Shown one piece after another: positions 12,061 through 23,839 of a stretch of DNA of 64,000 nt. Source of the stretch: Casuarina equisetifolia (taxonomy: Eukaryota; Streptophyta; Magnoliopsida; Fagales; Casuarinaceae); the NCBI GenBank assembly GCA_028551475.1, contig CM052360.1, positions 26,482,682 to 26,546,681 of the forward strand. Reading direction: 5' to 3'. A program made the position numbers and the translations under genes. Position 1 is the first letter of the stretch. Each line of letters starts with the position of its first letter. Under the pieces are notes generated by a model. The model ran no database searches. It was given only the letters and a program-made list of their open reading frames with translations, and was not told the DNA's origin.

Positions 12061-13716
12061 ATGAAAAAAAACATAAAATTGATAATATCTCTTATTTGTT
12101 AGTTCTATCTAAGTACTTAGGAAAAAGAGATAAAGGATAGGATCACATCTCTTATCTCAATAATGGTTTCCTTTTCCTTAAAAAAAAAAGAAAAGAAAAA
12201 ACTTGACCCAAAAAAGTAGTCATCATGTTCCCTTTTGTGGCCCAGCACCTTATCTGGCATCCCTTCTTTTGTACTTAATCGCTGGTCCCAACTCTCCAAA
12301 ACGTATCGATTTCATCATTGTCCGAATAATGAAGCATCATAAATTTGGTTCGGGAAATGTCCATAAATATAATTGATGTGCAGTGTAAAGTTTATTTGAG
12401 ATTAATTTCATCATCACATGAAGATAGGATGTGGGGAATATGTAGGTCAAAAGATGATTAACGGTAATATGATGAAGTATTACCCAATCAATACAGGTTA
12501 TGCTAAGTTTTGGTGTATTTCCTTTTGTTTTGTTAAGTGCACATGATAAATATAAAAATATAAAAAGTAATTTAAATTGGATATATACTTTTTATTTATT
12601 TATTAAATAGCATGTTATTAGTTAAATAAAGGAAGTGAAATTGTCTATTAGAAATTTAAATTCAAATTTTCACTTTTTAGCTCTTAAATAAAGATTTGTA
12701 TGAAAAGTATTGTCCTATATCTATAGCGAGATAATATATTTAATCCAATATGAGAAATATAAAAACTTAAAAATTATTTTTAAAGAGATATTTTCATCTA
12801 TTTAATGATTTAGATTTTAAGTTAGATATGAAATATTTTTTTTTATAAAATTTAACATATTTTCTTGTTTTAATTTTTTTTGGGTATAATCTTAGTTTTT
12901 AATTATAAAGGGTTTTGTTAACAAAATTAATTATTTCTTCACATATGGAATAATTAAATCCAGATATTTAAATATTTAATAATTACACTTAAAATAGTTA
13001 TTTTCCTACAGTACAAATATCCTGCTCATATCCTCTTTATATATAAAAGAGTCATTTCTTAGGATTCAATTCTGGAAGATAAAAAATAAAATACTTGACA
13101 ATCTAGATTTGGATAATTTTTATTTATAAAATAAGAAAATATACTAAAAATATTGACAGTCCAGATTTATTTTGTAAAAAAAAAGAGAAAAATAGACTCA
13201 CGAATCTGGTCGTCGCATTCATGAAGAAGAAGTTACGTATCAAATACTTTGTCGTATTGTTCATCAATGGCGCAAGGGACACCTGTCCCGCCCGCCACCG
13301 TGGTTTCCGGATGATGACGCAGAGAATGAGCAATCAACTGAAACCAGACAAAATGACGATGGTTAAAAAAAGCCTTTTGTTCTTCTCAATTTCTTTCCTG
13401 CTCGTAATATATGGAAAGAAAGAAAAGGAAAGAAATTTGGTGGCCACACATCATTTGGAAGACGCTAGCTGTTTCCCAAAGACAGCAAAGATTCCGAAAG
13501 GAAAGAGAGAGATTCACGTTTTTTCTGTGTTGATTGTTGGGAAAGAGAGCAGACGAGAGGCTCGATTTGTGGAAAGTGAAATCGACAGCTATTTTTACTG
13601 GATTCTTCGTTGGAGAAGCGGGGGAGAGCAATGGTAAGTCTCTAGAGGTGGAGATCGAGAAAGAGAAGGTTTTTGTTTGTTGATTTAGGTGTGGTAGAGA
13701 AAATCGCGGAGAGAGG
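12061..13716 (+). promoter_or_regulatory. Upstream region of the CLC gene
   Basis: AT-rich and without a gene. A TATATATAAAA run at 13038-13048 could be the TATA box. From about 13220 the sequence becomes less AT-rich and purine-rich, as expected of a transcribed 5' leader, up to the ATG at 13717. The open frames across 13221-13865 on either strand are not supported as genes. Confidence 0.4.
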
Positions 13717-16289
13717 ATGGGTAGTGATGGGAGGCGAGAGGAGGCTGACTTGGAGATAGAGGTGGGGATGGAGAGGGAGAGGGAGAGATCGAGTGCTTCA
13801 CTGTCGTCGTCGTCGATGTCGTTGAGAGAACCACTTCTTCTGAGCAAGAGGATCACCAACAACACTTCTCAGCTTGCCATTGTTGGATCCAATGTCTGCC
13901 CCATTGAGAGCCTCGATTACGAGTACGATCACTTTCTTGCTGCTCTGTCAGCTACATTACATGGTGTTGTTATTTTGTTCCAGGCAGCGTCTGTTAGGTG
14001 CTCCAGAAAATGGATGAAACCGATAGAAAATCCTCTAATTGGTTACTTAGTTTTTTATTTAGTTATTGTGCCTGAACTACTATTACATAGAATGTGGTTT
14101 ATTTGTTTAATGTGGGTTAACATCCTTCGTTTTCCAATTAGATGGTTGACAATAGTTGTAGGATTGCTATATCACCATTTACTAATTTCTAATTTCGTAT
14201 TGACAATTTCCGTTTTTAGCATTTGTAGCGTATATAAATATTAATAACTATTGAGAAGACAGAGTTCTGACGAACTAGTTGAAGAAATGGTTTGGATTGA
14301 GAAAACTTACATGACAGGATTTCGTAAAAATTTAATAGGATCGCGATCAATTTGATGTATGTGAACATATGCTTACTATTTCGTCTGTGTGGGTCACTTC
14401 TAAGAGGCTAATGTTGTTGTGGAGTCCCTTGTTACTGTAACAAACGTAATGATAGAGCTTATTTGTAATGGTATGTTGAGTGCAACAATGGTAAATAGTG
14501 TTGAACCAAAACCTTAAGATCCAGATATCCTCAATATTCGAGATTGATCGAGAGTTTATTTTTTTTATTTGCTTAACATGTATATTGGAATTATTTGGAT
14601 TCCCAGGGAATGAACTAGAATTGTAGAAATAAATGATTGAAAGGGGACTATGAAAAGAGTAGTTGAAGCAGGTAAAAAAAGAGAACACGAGAATTTGAGA
14701 GGATTTGGTCTTAAAGATCTGTCTCCACTGTTAGGAAGTGTTGGATAAGGTTTTGTCTTTGTTAAATTTATTTAGTTCCATTACAGTATAGAGGCGTCTA
14801 TTTATAGGGAAGATTTGATAGATCAGGTGAGTTATTAAAGGTGATGGTTATAAATCAATAAAACCTGTAAATACTGCAAGGAAAAACAACATAAAGACTG
14901 ATATGAATATGTATAATATATTTCTAGGCGCATGCATTTTGATCTGAAACATGCCTGTTAATTTACATGTTCTCACTGCCTATTTGCAATTTTGCAGGAT
15001 TATCGAGAATGATCTTTTTAAACAGGATTGGAGGTCTAGAACAAAATTGGAGATATTTCAGTATATTTTCTGTAAATGGACATTGGCGCTTCTTATTGGT
15101 TTAAGTACAGGGCTCATTGGCTTCTTCAATAACCTTGCTGTTGAGAATATAGCTGGTTTCAAACTTCTGCTTACCAACAGCTTCATGCTTAAGGATAAGT
15201 AAGTTCACCTGCAATCACCTAAATATTAGCGAAGTTTCTTGCAGTGGTCAACCCTCTACCTAATTTGCCAAAGGCTACGTCCTCCCCCTTTTTTTTTTAG
15301 TCCTTTTCTTTCTTTCTTGGGCTGGACATATTGTTATTTTCAGTTTATTGTTTGCTTGGAATAAAGTATCAGCAATATTACATGTAAGTCCTAACCTGAT
15401 GGTTATATTCCTGTGATGCTAAATTCTTTATTTCAAGCTTGAAGATTTGAAATTCCATATATCTTTAACACCTATTTAACATTGCCCTGCACTGGTGCCT
15501 CTTTTCTTTTAGTGGGTATTTCTGTGGTTAATCGTGCAACTCATGCGTACTTGGTCTAGTGGTCTTGTAACATGTGTTTGAATCTTATCATTAAAGAAGG
15601 TAGGGTATATTTATGATGCTTTTCACCAGTTTTATTGCAAGTATTCTGACGATGCGTCGACTGCATGTTTACATTTGACCATATCTTGTCAAACCAGCAT
15701 CAAAGTTTAGAATTGCTACTGGAAATTGGTAATGAAGTAATAAGTTTCCCTTTGCCTGTTTCTTTTTTCAGAGGTACCTCTCTTTTTTTCTTTTTTTCGG
15801 CTTTTTGGCTTTTTGCTATTGGTTTGTACTTACAAGTACCTTGTTATTATGTCATGTCCTTGCGGAAATTTCACTCGCTACATGCTGAACCTTTTTGCTT
15901 CATAAAATTAAAGTTCTCTGCCCAAGTCATTCATTGTGCTACATATGTAATGCCAGGACCAATCTCTGGCCTGATAATTGATTAACAGGATTTGTTCCTT
16001 AAACAACTTCTGTGCTTTGAAAGTCCAATGATCATAAGTTTCTAATGCCTGTGAAACTTAATTATGATGCGATCTTAATCCAGTACAGGTATTATCAGGG
16101 ATTTGCAGCATATGCTGGTTGTAACATGGTTTTGGCTATCGCTGCTGCTGTGCTTTGTGCATTTGTGGCTCCCGCAGCTGCAGGCTCTGGCATACCTGAG
16201 GTGAAAGCTTACCTCAATGGTATAGATGCCTATTCTCTGTTGGCTCCTAGCACCTTCTTTGTAAAGGTGGGTAACAACTCTCTTTCCCC

Positions 16290-16326
<37 letters not shown>

Positions 16327-19300
16327 TCCTCATAGATGCCTGTTCTATGTTATCTCAAAGCACCCTCTATCAGTGTTGAGTATGAGTATGAGTATGAGTA
16401 TGTGTGTATGATCAGTAATTTCATGGGCATCTTTTGCATTTTTATAGAAGTAGAGCATTTGTCTTGGAGGATGTGGATATTCCCCCACTGTTATTGGTGC
16501 TTATTATACATCACGAGTCTACCAAGGAGAAGAAATAGTTTTCTGTAACTGGGAAATGTTTAGTGGGATGATGAAGTTGACAATAATGAAATCAGGTTTT
16601 CGATTTAATTATTTTGTGAAAGGATGTAAAAAAATAGCTATCAAAACTTTTCAGTGAACAACTAGATGTCTGTTACCTACAGAATAGAGAGTCTAATTTG
16701 GCAGGTCCTCCAACAGCACTGATGAGCACGCTATTATATATATATATATATATATATTTTGGTCTTTTGATACCCATATAATTCCTGCATCAAAGATAAT
16801 ATCGTGTAAGATTCTAAACAACCTTTGCTTTTTTTTTTTTTCATTACAAATCAACTTTACACAGAAAGATATTAACGCTTTTATCTTTTAGTAGGATTTT
16901 AGTGGCTGATGAAGGAGCAAGTGTAAAACAGTAGAATACATTTCAGAACATATTTTGATTATTCTGAAAATATTGCACAGAGCATCTTTTAATTGTAATA
17001 AATATAAAGGGTTATGTTATTCTTCTCCCATTAATAAGAAAGGGATAGAAAAAGAGGAAAAAGGGTGGGGGGGTCTTAGCTGAAATTTTCCCTCTCTCTC
17101 TGGCCTTGTTTCTTTCTTTTCACCCCAAAGAAATTAAAAATAGTCTTGACAAAAAATTTTGTATTAATTAAGCGATTGAATTGTGTCAGATTTTTGGTTC
17201 CATTTTTGGAGTTGCTGCTGGATTTGTTGTGGGTAAGGAAGGACCTATGGTACACACTGGTGCTTGCATAGCCTCTTTACTTGGACAGGGTGGTTCTCGC
17301 AAGTATCGGTTGACTTGTAAATGGCTCAGATACTTCAAAAATGATCGTGACAGGCGGGATTTGATAACCTGTGGTGCTGCTGCTGGGGTAGCGGCTGCCT
17401 TCCGTGCTCCAGTTGGTGGGGTCCTGTTTGCGCTGGAAGAAGCAGCTTCATGGTCTTTCTCTCTTTCACTCTCTCTCTCTCTCTCTCTCTCTAATGGATA
17501 TTGTATTAGCAGCTATCAGGCTTCCACGGTGAGCTGCAAATAGACACTAAAATTTTTATTTTCAAGGTCTCTTGGTGGGTGAATACAAATAGAGAAGGAA
17601 ATAAAGACTGAAGAAAAAATAAGAAAGAAAGAAAACCGTGTGCGATTGCAACCTCAGATTATATCCAAGTTTCTTTGTTATTTCACTTTTTATGTAGCTT
17701 GTCATTCAAAGTCATGTGTCCTAATTTGATATGTGTTTTTCCTTTTCTTGTTACTTCATTTTGATACAAAACTCCTTCGAACTTGATGATCAGATATGAT
17801 TGCCCATTAAACGTGGATGAACTTTTACCATTTCTTTTGGCAGTCACCTTACAATACATTATTATAGAAATTTTTGTTTAATATTTGGTCTGTATGAAGT
17901 AAATATATCTGATATTGTCGGAATTCTGGTAAATGCATAGACCTCAACTTTCTCGTCTCCTCTCTTTATCAGAATATTGTTTTCTTTTCTAAATATAGGT
18001 GGAGAAGTGCTCTCCTCTGGAGGACTTTTTTTACAACAGCTGTAGTAGCAGTAGTTTTGAGGAGCTTTATGGTATTTTGCCGGGGTGGTCAATGTGGACT
18101 ATTTGGGGAAGGAGGCCTCATCATGTTTGATGTCAATTCTGCAAAGCCCGCTTACAATGTCCCAGATCTACTAGCAGTAATACTCCTTGGAGTTATTGGA
18201 GGCATTTTTGGGAGCCTTTATAATTGTCTTGTTGACAAGGTCCTTCGCACTTACAGCATCATCAATGAGTATGGACTATAAGTTCCTTGCTGCTTACACG
18301 TACACCAATGGGTTGTTTTTTCACTCTACTATCTCTCATATCCCACACAGAACAGCCACAGACAATTTGTTGCATGCATATACAACATATATATGCAGAA
18401 ACAGCATTGAACAGCTTTCGATGTTCTTTTTTCACCATTGATTTGCACAATTTTCTGTAGCTACGCTGTTGCTGATTCTTGGGAATGAATTGCAGGAGAG
18501 GTCCTTCACTTAAAGTTCTTCTTGCCATCGCCATCTCCCTTCTGACCTCTTGTTGCTCTTATGGTCTGCCATGGTTATCGAGATGCATTCCTTGTCCGGC
18601 ATATTTGGAGGATCAATGCCCCACCATAGGTCGCTCAGGAAACTACAAGAATTTCCAATGTCCTCCTAACCATTACAATGACCTCGCCTCCCTCTTTATG
18701 ACTACCAACGATGATGCTATCCGCAACTTATTTAGCTCTGGTTCTGAGAAGGAATTTCACCTTTCTACTCTTATAGTTTTCTTTGTTGCTATATACTTCC
18801 TTGGCATTGTCACTTATGGAATTGCTGTTCCCTCTGGGCTCTTCATTCCTGTTATACTTGCTGGTGCCTCTTACGGACGCCTTCTTGGGATTCTTCTTGG
18901 TTCACTATCTGACCTAGATGCGGGTCTCTTTGCCCTACTTGGAGCTGCATCCTTCCTCGGGGGCACCATGAGGATGACTGTATCTATTTGTGTGATACTT
19001 CTTGAACTTACTAATGATCTCTTAATGCTTCCATTGGTGATGCTAGTTCTCCTTATTTCAAAAACTGTGGCTGATTGTTTTAACAAAGGTGTCTATGACC
19101 AAATTGTGAAAATGAAGGGATTACCGTTTATGGAAGCCCATGCAGAACCATACATGAGGCATTTAGCTGCTAGTGATGTTGTGTCTGGTCCATTAGTCAC
19201 GTTTTCTGGGGTTGAAAAAGTGGGGAATATATTACATGCTCTTAAAATAACAAGGCATAATGGGTTCCCTGTCATTGATGAGCCACCTTTCGCAGAAGCT

Positions 19301-19623
19301 CCGGAGTTGTGTGGACTTGTTCTGAGGTCTCATTTGTTGGTATTGCTTAAAGGAAAGAAGTTTACGAGGCAGAGGGTGCTGACCGGAGATGATATAATGA
19401 AAAGGTTCAAAGCTCACGATTTTGCCAAGGCAGGATCAGGCAAAGGGGTCAAGCTTGAGGATTTAGACATAAAAGAGGAGGAGATGGACATGTATGTTGA
19501 TCTACATCCCATCACTAATTCTTCCCCATACACTGTAGTGGAGACAATGTCTTTGGCCAAAGCTGCAGTTCTCTTTCGTGAGGTTGGCCTTAGGCATTTG
19601 TTGGTTGTCCCAAAGACTCCTGG

Positions 19624-19679
<56 letters not shown>

Positions 19680-20235
19680 TACGCACACGCACATGCACAG
19701 TGCATTGATGTTGTACAAGTGGTTTTGGATTGAAAGAAATGTGTTTTGTTGGATTTATGCATTATGCTCAACTATTTGATGTTTGTTGAGAAACCACGCC
19801 TTTGCTCTCTTAGGAGGAATTTTGGGCTGCCACAATTTTAGTACAAAGGAGTCCCAAATATTTCCGGGAGGAGGCATGTGGCAATCCATGGGAGCATGTT
19901 AACTTTGTCATTACCACAGACAACCACACGCATGTTACTTTGTTTTTCTTGTTAATTAATGTCGCTTGGGATGGTTAGGAAAACTTATTATGTAGGATCT
20001 AGAAGTTGTGGGACTTATTTTTACAGACTATCTTAATAGTAATTATGGTATTTGCGATATCTGACTTTTCAATTTCTTTTTAATTGATACACATTTGCAT
20101 GCACATGGCTCTGACATAACATTATTGAGGTTTTACACTTTGCAGAGACCTCCAATTGTTGGAATTCTCACAAGACATGATTTCATGCCAGAACATATAT
20201 TGGGACTTTACCCACATTTTCGCCCTCACAAATAG
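13717..20235 (+). CDS. CLC-c: CLC-c type chloride channel/transporter, seven exons
   Basis: Exons: 13717-13922, 14998-15198, 16089-16266, 17190-17452, 17999-18268, 18496-19624, 20146-20235. All junctions are GT-AG, phases agree, and the total is 2337 nt (778 residues). It matches Arabidopsis CLC-c (779 aa) along its whole length as I recall it, including the NTTSQ-AIVG-N-CPIESLDYE N-terminus and the C-terminal GILTRHDFMPEH. CLC proteins move anions across intracellular membranes; CLC-c is a tonoplast protein linked to chloride storage, stomata and salt response. The filter motif near residue 168 is GSGIPE, with the serine typical of chloride rather than the nitrate-type proline. GKEGP near residue 212 carries the gating glutamate. 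GLFIP and GASYGR follow in exon 6. Residues about 590-770 hold the paired CBS domains. The donor of intron 4 (ATG/GTCTTT) is weak and runs into a CT microsatellite. Confidence 0.95.
16293..16323. repeat. (TG)n microsatellite in CLC intron 3
   Basis: About 15 TG units begin 27 bases after the exon 3 donor. A (GAGTAT)4 run follows at 16378-16401 and an (AT)n run at 16734-16758 in the same intron. Confidence 0.95.
17470..17492. repeat. (CT)n microsatellite at the CLC intron 4 donor
   Basis: The tract begins as imperfect CT sequence immediately after the GT of the donor (17453-17454) and becomes pure CT from 17470. It leaves no consensus at intron positions +3 to +6. Confidence 0.95.
19630..19677. 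repeat. (TC)n(AC)n compound microsatellite at the CLC intron 6 donor
   Basis: A TC run followed by an AC run starts 6 bases into intron 6, directly after a good GTAAGC donor (19625-19630). Confidence 0.95.
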
Positions 20236-23200
20236 AGCAAGCAACTTATGAAGGATTTTGTGATTTAGATTGATATTGTGGCAGCATAGAGCTACTACTA
20301 TCCTTGTTTTCATTTGTAGATGTTTGGAGTTGAAAGTTGTTATAACAAGGAAATATTTGATTCATCGGTATGATAATATAAGTCCTTTTTCCCTTGTGAC
20401 GTATAATGAACAAGTACAATTTTCTCTAGGTGAACATTAACTTTTAAGCAGAGTTTGAGTTTGTTTCTTTGAAAAAGGTTAAAATTTTTTAGTGGATTTC
20501 AAAATGCTAACTTAAAACAACTTAGATTAGTGCTTCCATGTAAGCAGATATAGTGATAGGAACAAATAATATAAATGCAAGTAAAAAGTTATCATCCTAA
20601 TCAATGACTGGGAACAAAAAATATATATACAATGAGAATTGTAACAAAATTGACAAAATGAGTGTCATGATCCTATATAAATGTCTTGAATTTTTTTTTT
20701 GAAAATAATATCAACTAGAGTTTAGCTTGCAGCCATCAAAGTATGGTTTGTGTGTTAGAAACATAGAATTAAGAATCAACAATCAAACTATTTTTGAATC
20801 TCATGCGACAAATCAATGGTATCATTTTTCAGCTGTAATGAAGACCATGTTTTGCTTTTTTATTTTTATAGGTGAAAGGATAGGGGTTGGACTAAGGAGT
20901 CTAAAGAATTAAAAATAATTGAAGTTATAATTAGAAAAGCAAGTAAATGAAATTTCTATTGGAAAAAGGAAGATTCTCTTTGCCATTGTTGCATTTATTA
21001 TCGATGTATATGAAACAAGGGAAGAAAAAAAATATGATCCTTCAAAAGCCAAATAAAATGCTGGCATGGCTTTGTTGAAAGAAGATAATATAGGTGTAAA
21101 AGTGAGGCTCAAGTATCACATCAAAAAAAGGTTTCATATAAGTTCTGTAGAATTATTAAAAGAGCAACTGATCTACTATTGTTGGAAAGAATCATAATAG
21201 TTTTGTACAAAGTTCTTATTGAAAGAAGCCAATATAAGCATATGCATAAGGCTCCAAGTATTATGGACTTTAAGAGATTGATTGGTATTTATCTTGAACA
21301 AAAAAATTCAAAAGTGTTGTGGAAAAAATAGGACTATTTGAATAATGAGATTTTAATTCATTAAAGAAAACCATAACCTTGCTTTCACATGGAAGAAAAC
21401 GAAACCTGCCCTTCAACTATCATTAGAGCTCTCTAATCCCTATTCACTTAGGGCCTACTCTAAGCCTACATTGTCAATAAATACCACACATGGTACATAA
21501 GCATGGGAACCATGTTTAGAATTTCCCATCCTTGTACCATGGTTGGAGGACTCTGCCCATAACATGAAGTACCATGGTTGCAAGTGCAGTATTGTTTGGA
21601 TAAAAAGTTGAAAGCCACTTTAACCTAAACGCTGCAAGCCTCCTCTCGGGTGGATTTTGCGCCCGTCTAGGCGCAGTCCAAAGCGGGCATACGTCATGTC
21701 AAAACTTGGACTTCATCTTTCAACATGTTTCAGACTGCTTTATAGCTCATGCAATGATTTACTAGTAAATATTAGAATAAGCGTCTCGTCTGTGCTTCCA
21801 AAGACGAAATATGATTTAAAAAAAAAAGAAAATAACCCATTTTCTAAAATTTCTTTCGTCATTTTTGAGTCCTTGTCCACGATGGATTTAACGCAGATCC
21901 CCCATGTTAAATTGCATCTTAACTTTTAGCATTGTACTTACTATATAAAAATAATATAAAAGTATTAAACATCTTTTCTAGAATAAAAAATGATTACAGA
22001 AATGTGCAAAATGTAGGATTCTTCCCTTGATCATAGCCATGGTATACAAAGTAATACATAAAGTGATTGGTGACTGAAAGCTAGTATTGTTGTCGTCAGT
22101 ATTCTCCCTACAATAATTGAGACCAAACCGACCATTGGAATATAGAGACATACATAGGAATATTAATCATAGGTTGTGCTAGTATTTTTTTGATACTCCA
22201 ATATTATTGATTTTCTTGAAACCATTAGGAGGACAGGACCGGTTCATTTTCATATGATGGAGGCAAGAAAGAGCAAGTAAATATTTTTGCGATATACTAT
22301 TCTTAATTTAGTTGTTTTCTTGCCATGTGAATTTTAATTCTTTTTTAGATTCACTGCTGCCTGAACCCCGTCGATTTGTTGTTTTAAGTAATTATAATTA
22401 GGGGGAAAAAATGCTACTTGTCTAATTGGGTTTCTTTTCTTTTCTTTTCATAGTAATTTGGTTCCCTTCTTTTTCTGGTTCTTCCTGGCTTCTTACTCGG
22501 TCATAAAGTTGTTAATGAAAGCCCATTTTCATAAAATGAACCTTTTTTTTTTTTTTTTTTGCATTGGGAGCGAAAAATGTTGTTTTGCTTTGAGATATAT
22601 CTGAACATATTTATGTATGCAAGGACAATCTTATATTCATATTAATCTATTGGTTCAGACCACGTTATTTTAATTTGGACATCATCCCTAAATTAAAGAA
22701 GAACATTCGAATGAACAGTGATGAAAGTTGAATAAAAAGAATTTTTTTGTCTAGTGAAGCTTTTGCCAACTATTCCGGTACACTGCAATGAGAAAAAGTA
22801 CTTATAAAAGCCATAAAAATCATAGCAATATAAGTTGTTTCCGACGAGCATATGTCATGTTCTTATCCAACACCATTTGCAATTTTCCCGTGCACGTCTC
22901 CATGCTGGGTGACTAGCCTGTATCTTTTGGTGGAGTGCGTTCATGATGACAGAAAGATGGCAATATGATTTTCACGTGTTTGAAGATACTAGAGATATTT
23001 TTTTGTTCATAAATAAAGAAGTGTCATATTTGAACTTAATTTTAATATTATATTTAAAATTTTATTTTATCCTTAGTTTGCACATAATTTTAAGGACAAA
23101 GATTCAGCGACAAGTTGTTAGCAACATATAACATTTCAGCACATTTATTTTGCAATTATTATGGGGTAAAGTTATGTTTTTCATAAATGCTATCATGAGA

Positions 23201-23766
23201 GAGGTCTTGCACTTAAACCATCGGCTATAGCTATATTTTTATTTCCTTGAACCCTAGACTTGATATCATATAACAAAAATCCATGATAACATTTTTTCTT
23301 GTATAAAAGATAGCATGATAAATATTTAAGTAATATAGGAATTTTTAACAAAAGCTAAGAATGGACGAGTTGTATCTTTTTCTGGTTATAATTACTTAAA
23401 AGAAGTCAGGTTCGGGCAGCATGTAATCTAACAGATAAATGAGAACCACTTGGTAAGAGAAACGACTAAACAGATACTAGCTACTGTGAATCCCCATCAC
23501 TTGCTCTTTATTGTTTGGATCTTAAGAAAATCTAGTAGGCCCTGTCCTTTGTGGTGGCCTCGGGAAAATTTAATGCCTCGGGATGACCTTTGAATGTCAC
23601 CGAAGACATATCACATCAAGCCATCGAGACGGTGGCGGAATGTTTTCTGCACATGTTCCCTCTAGTTCTCTAGAGACAAGATTTTTTTTTAAAATTTTTT
23701 TATATTGCTTTATTATTCTTTCAATTGTTCATCCAGGACTGAGTCCCGGCACAAGTACCTGCCTTC
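20236..23766. other. Intergenic, no gene seen
   Basis: The CLC 3' untranslated region is followed by AT-rich sequence with short non-conserved open frames. I see no domain, RNA gene, or repeat shared with the rest of the window. Confidence 0.5.
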
Positions 23767-23773
23767 TATAAAG
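23767..23773 (+). promoter_or_regulatory. TATA box of the WAK-like gene
   Basis: TATAAAG lies 67-73 bases upstream of the ATG at 23840. The leader has a GAGAGAG run typical of plant 5' leaders. Confidence 0.5.
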
Positions 23774-23839
23774 AGTGGGTAGTTTAAGGTCGTCGGGGAA
23801 CAGAGAAACTTAATCTGAGAGAGAGAGAGGAGACGAGCG

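Noticed and set aside
13623-13690. Intron in the CLC 5' leader (ATG/GTAAGT ... TTTAG)
   Set aside because: The implied intron is about 55 bases, shorter than plant introns normally allow, so the leader is left unspliced.
13386-13865. 159-codon minus-strand open frame
   Set aside because: Antisense to CLC exon 1 and its leader; Ser/Leu-rich only because the opposite strand is GA-rich. No domain.
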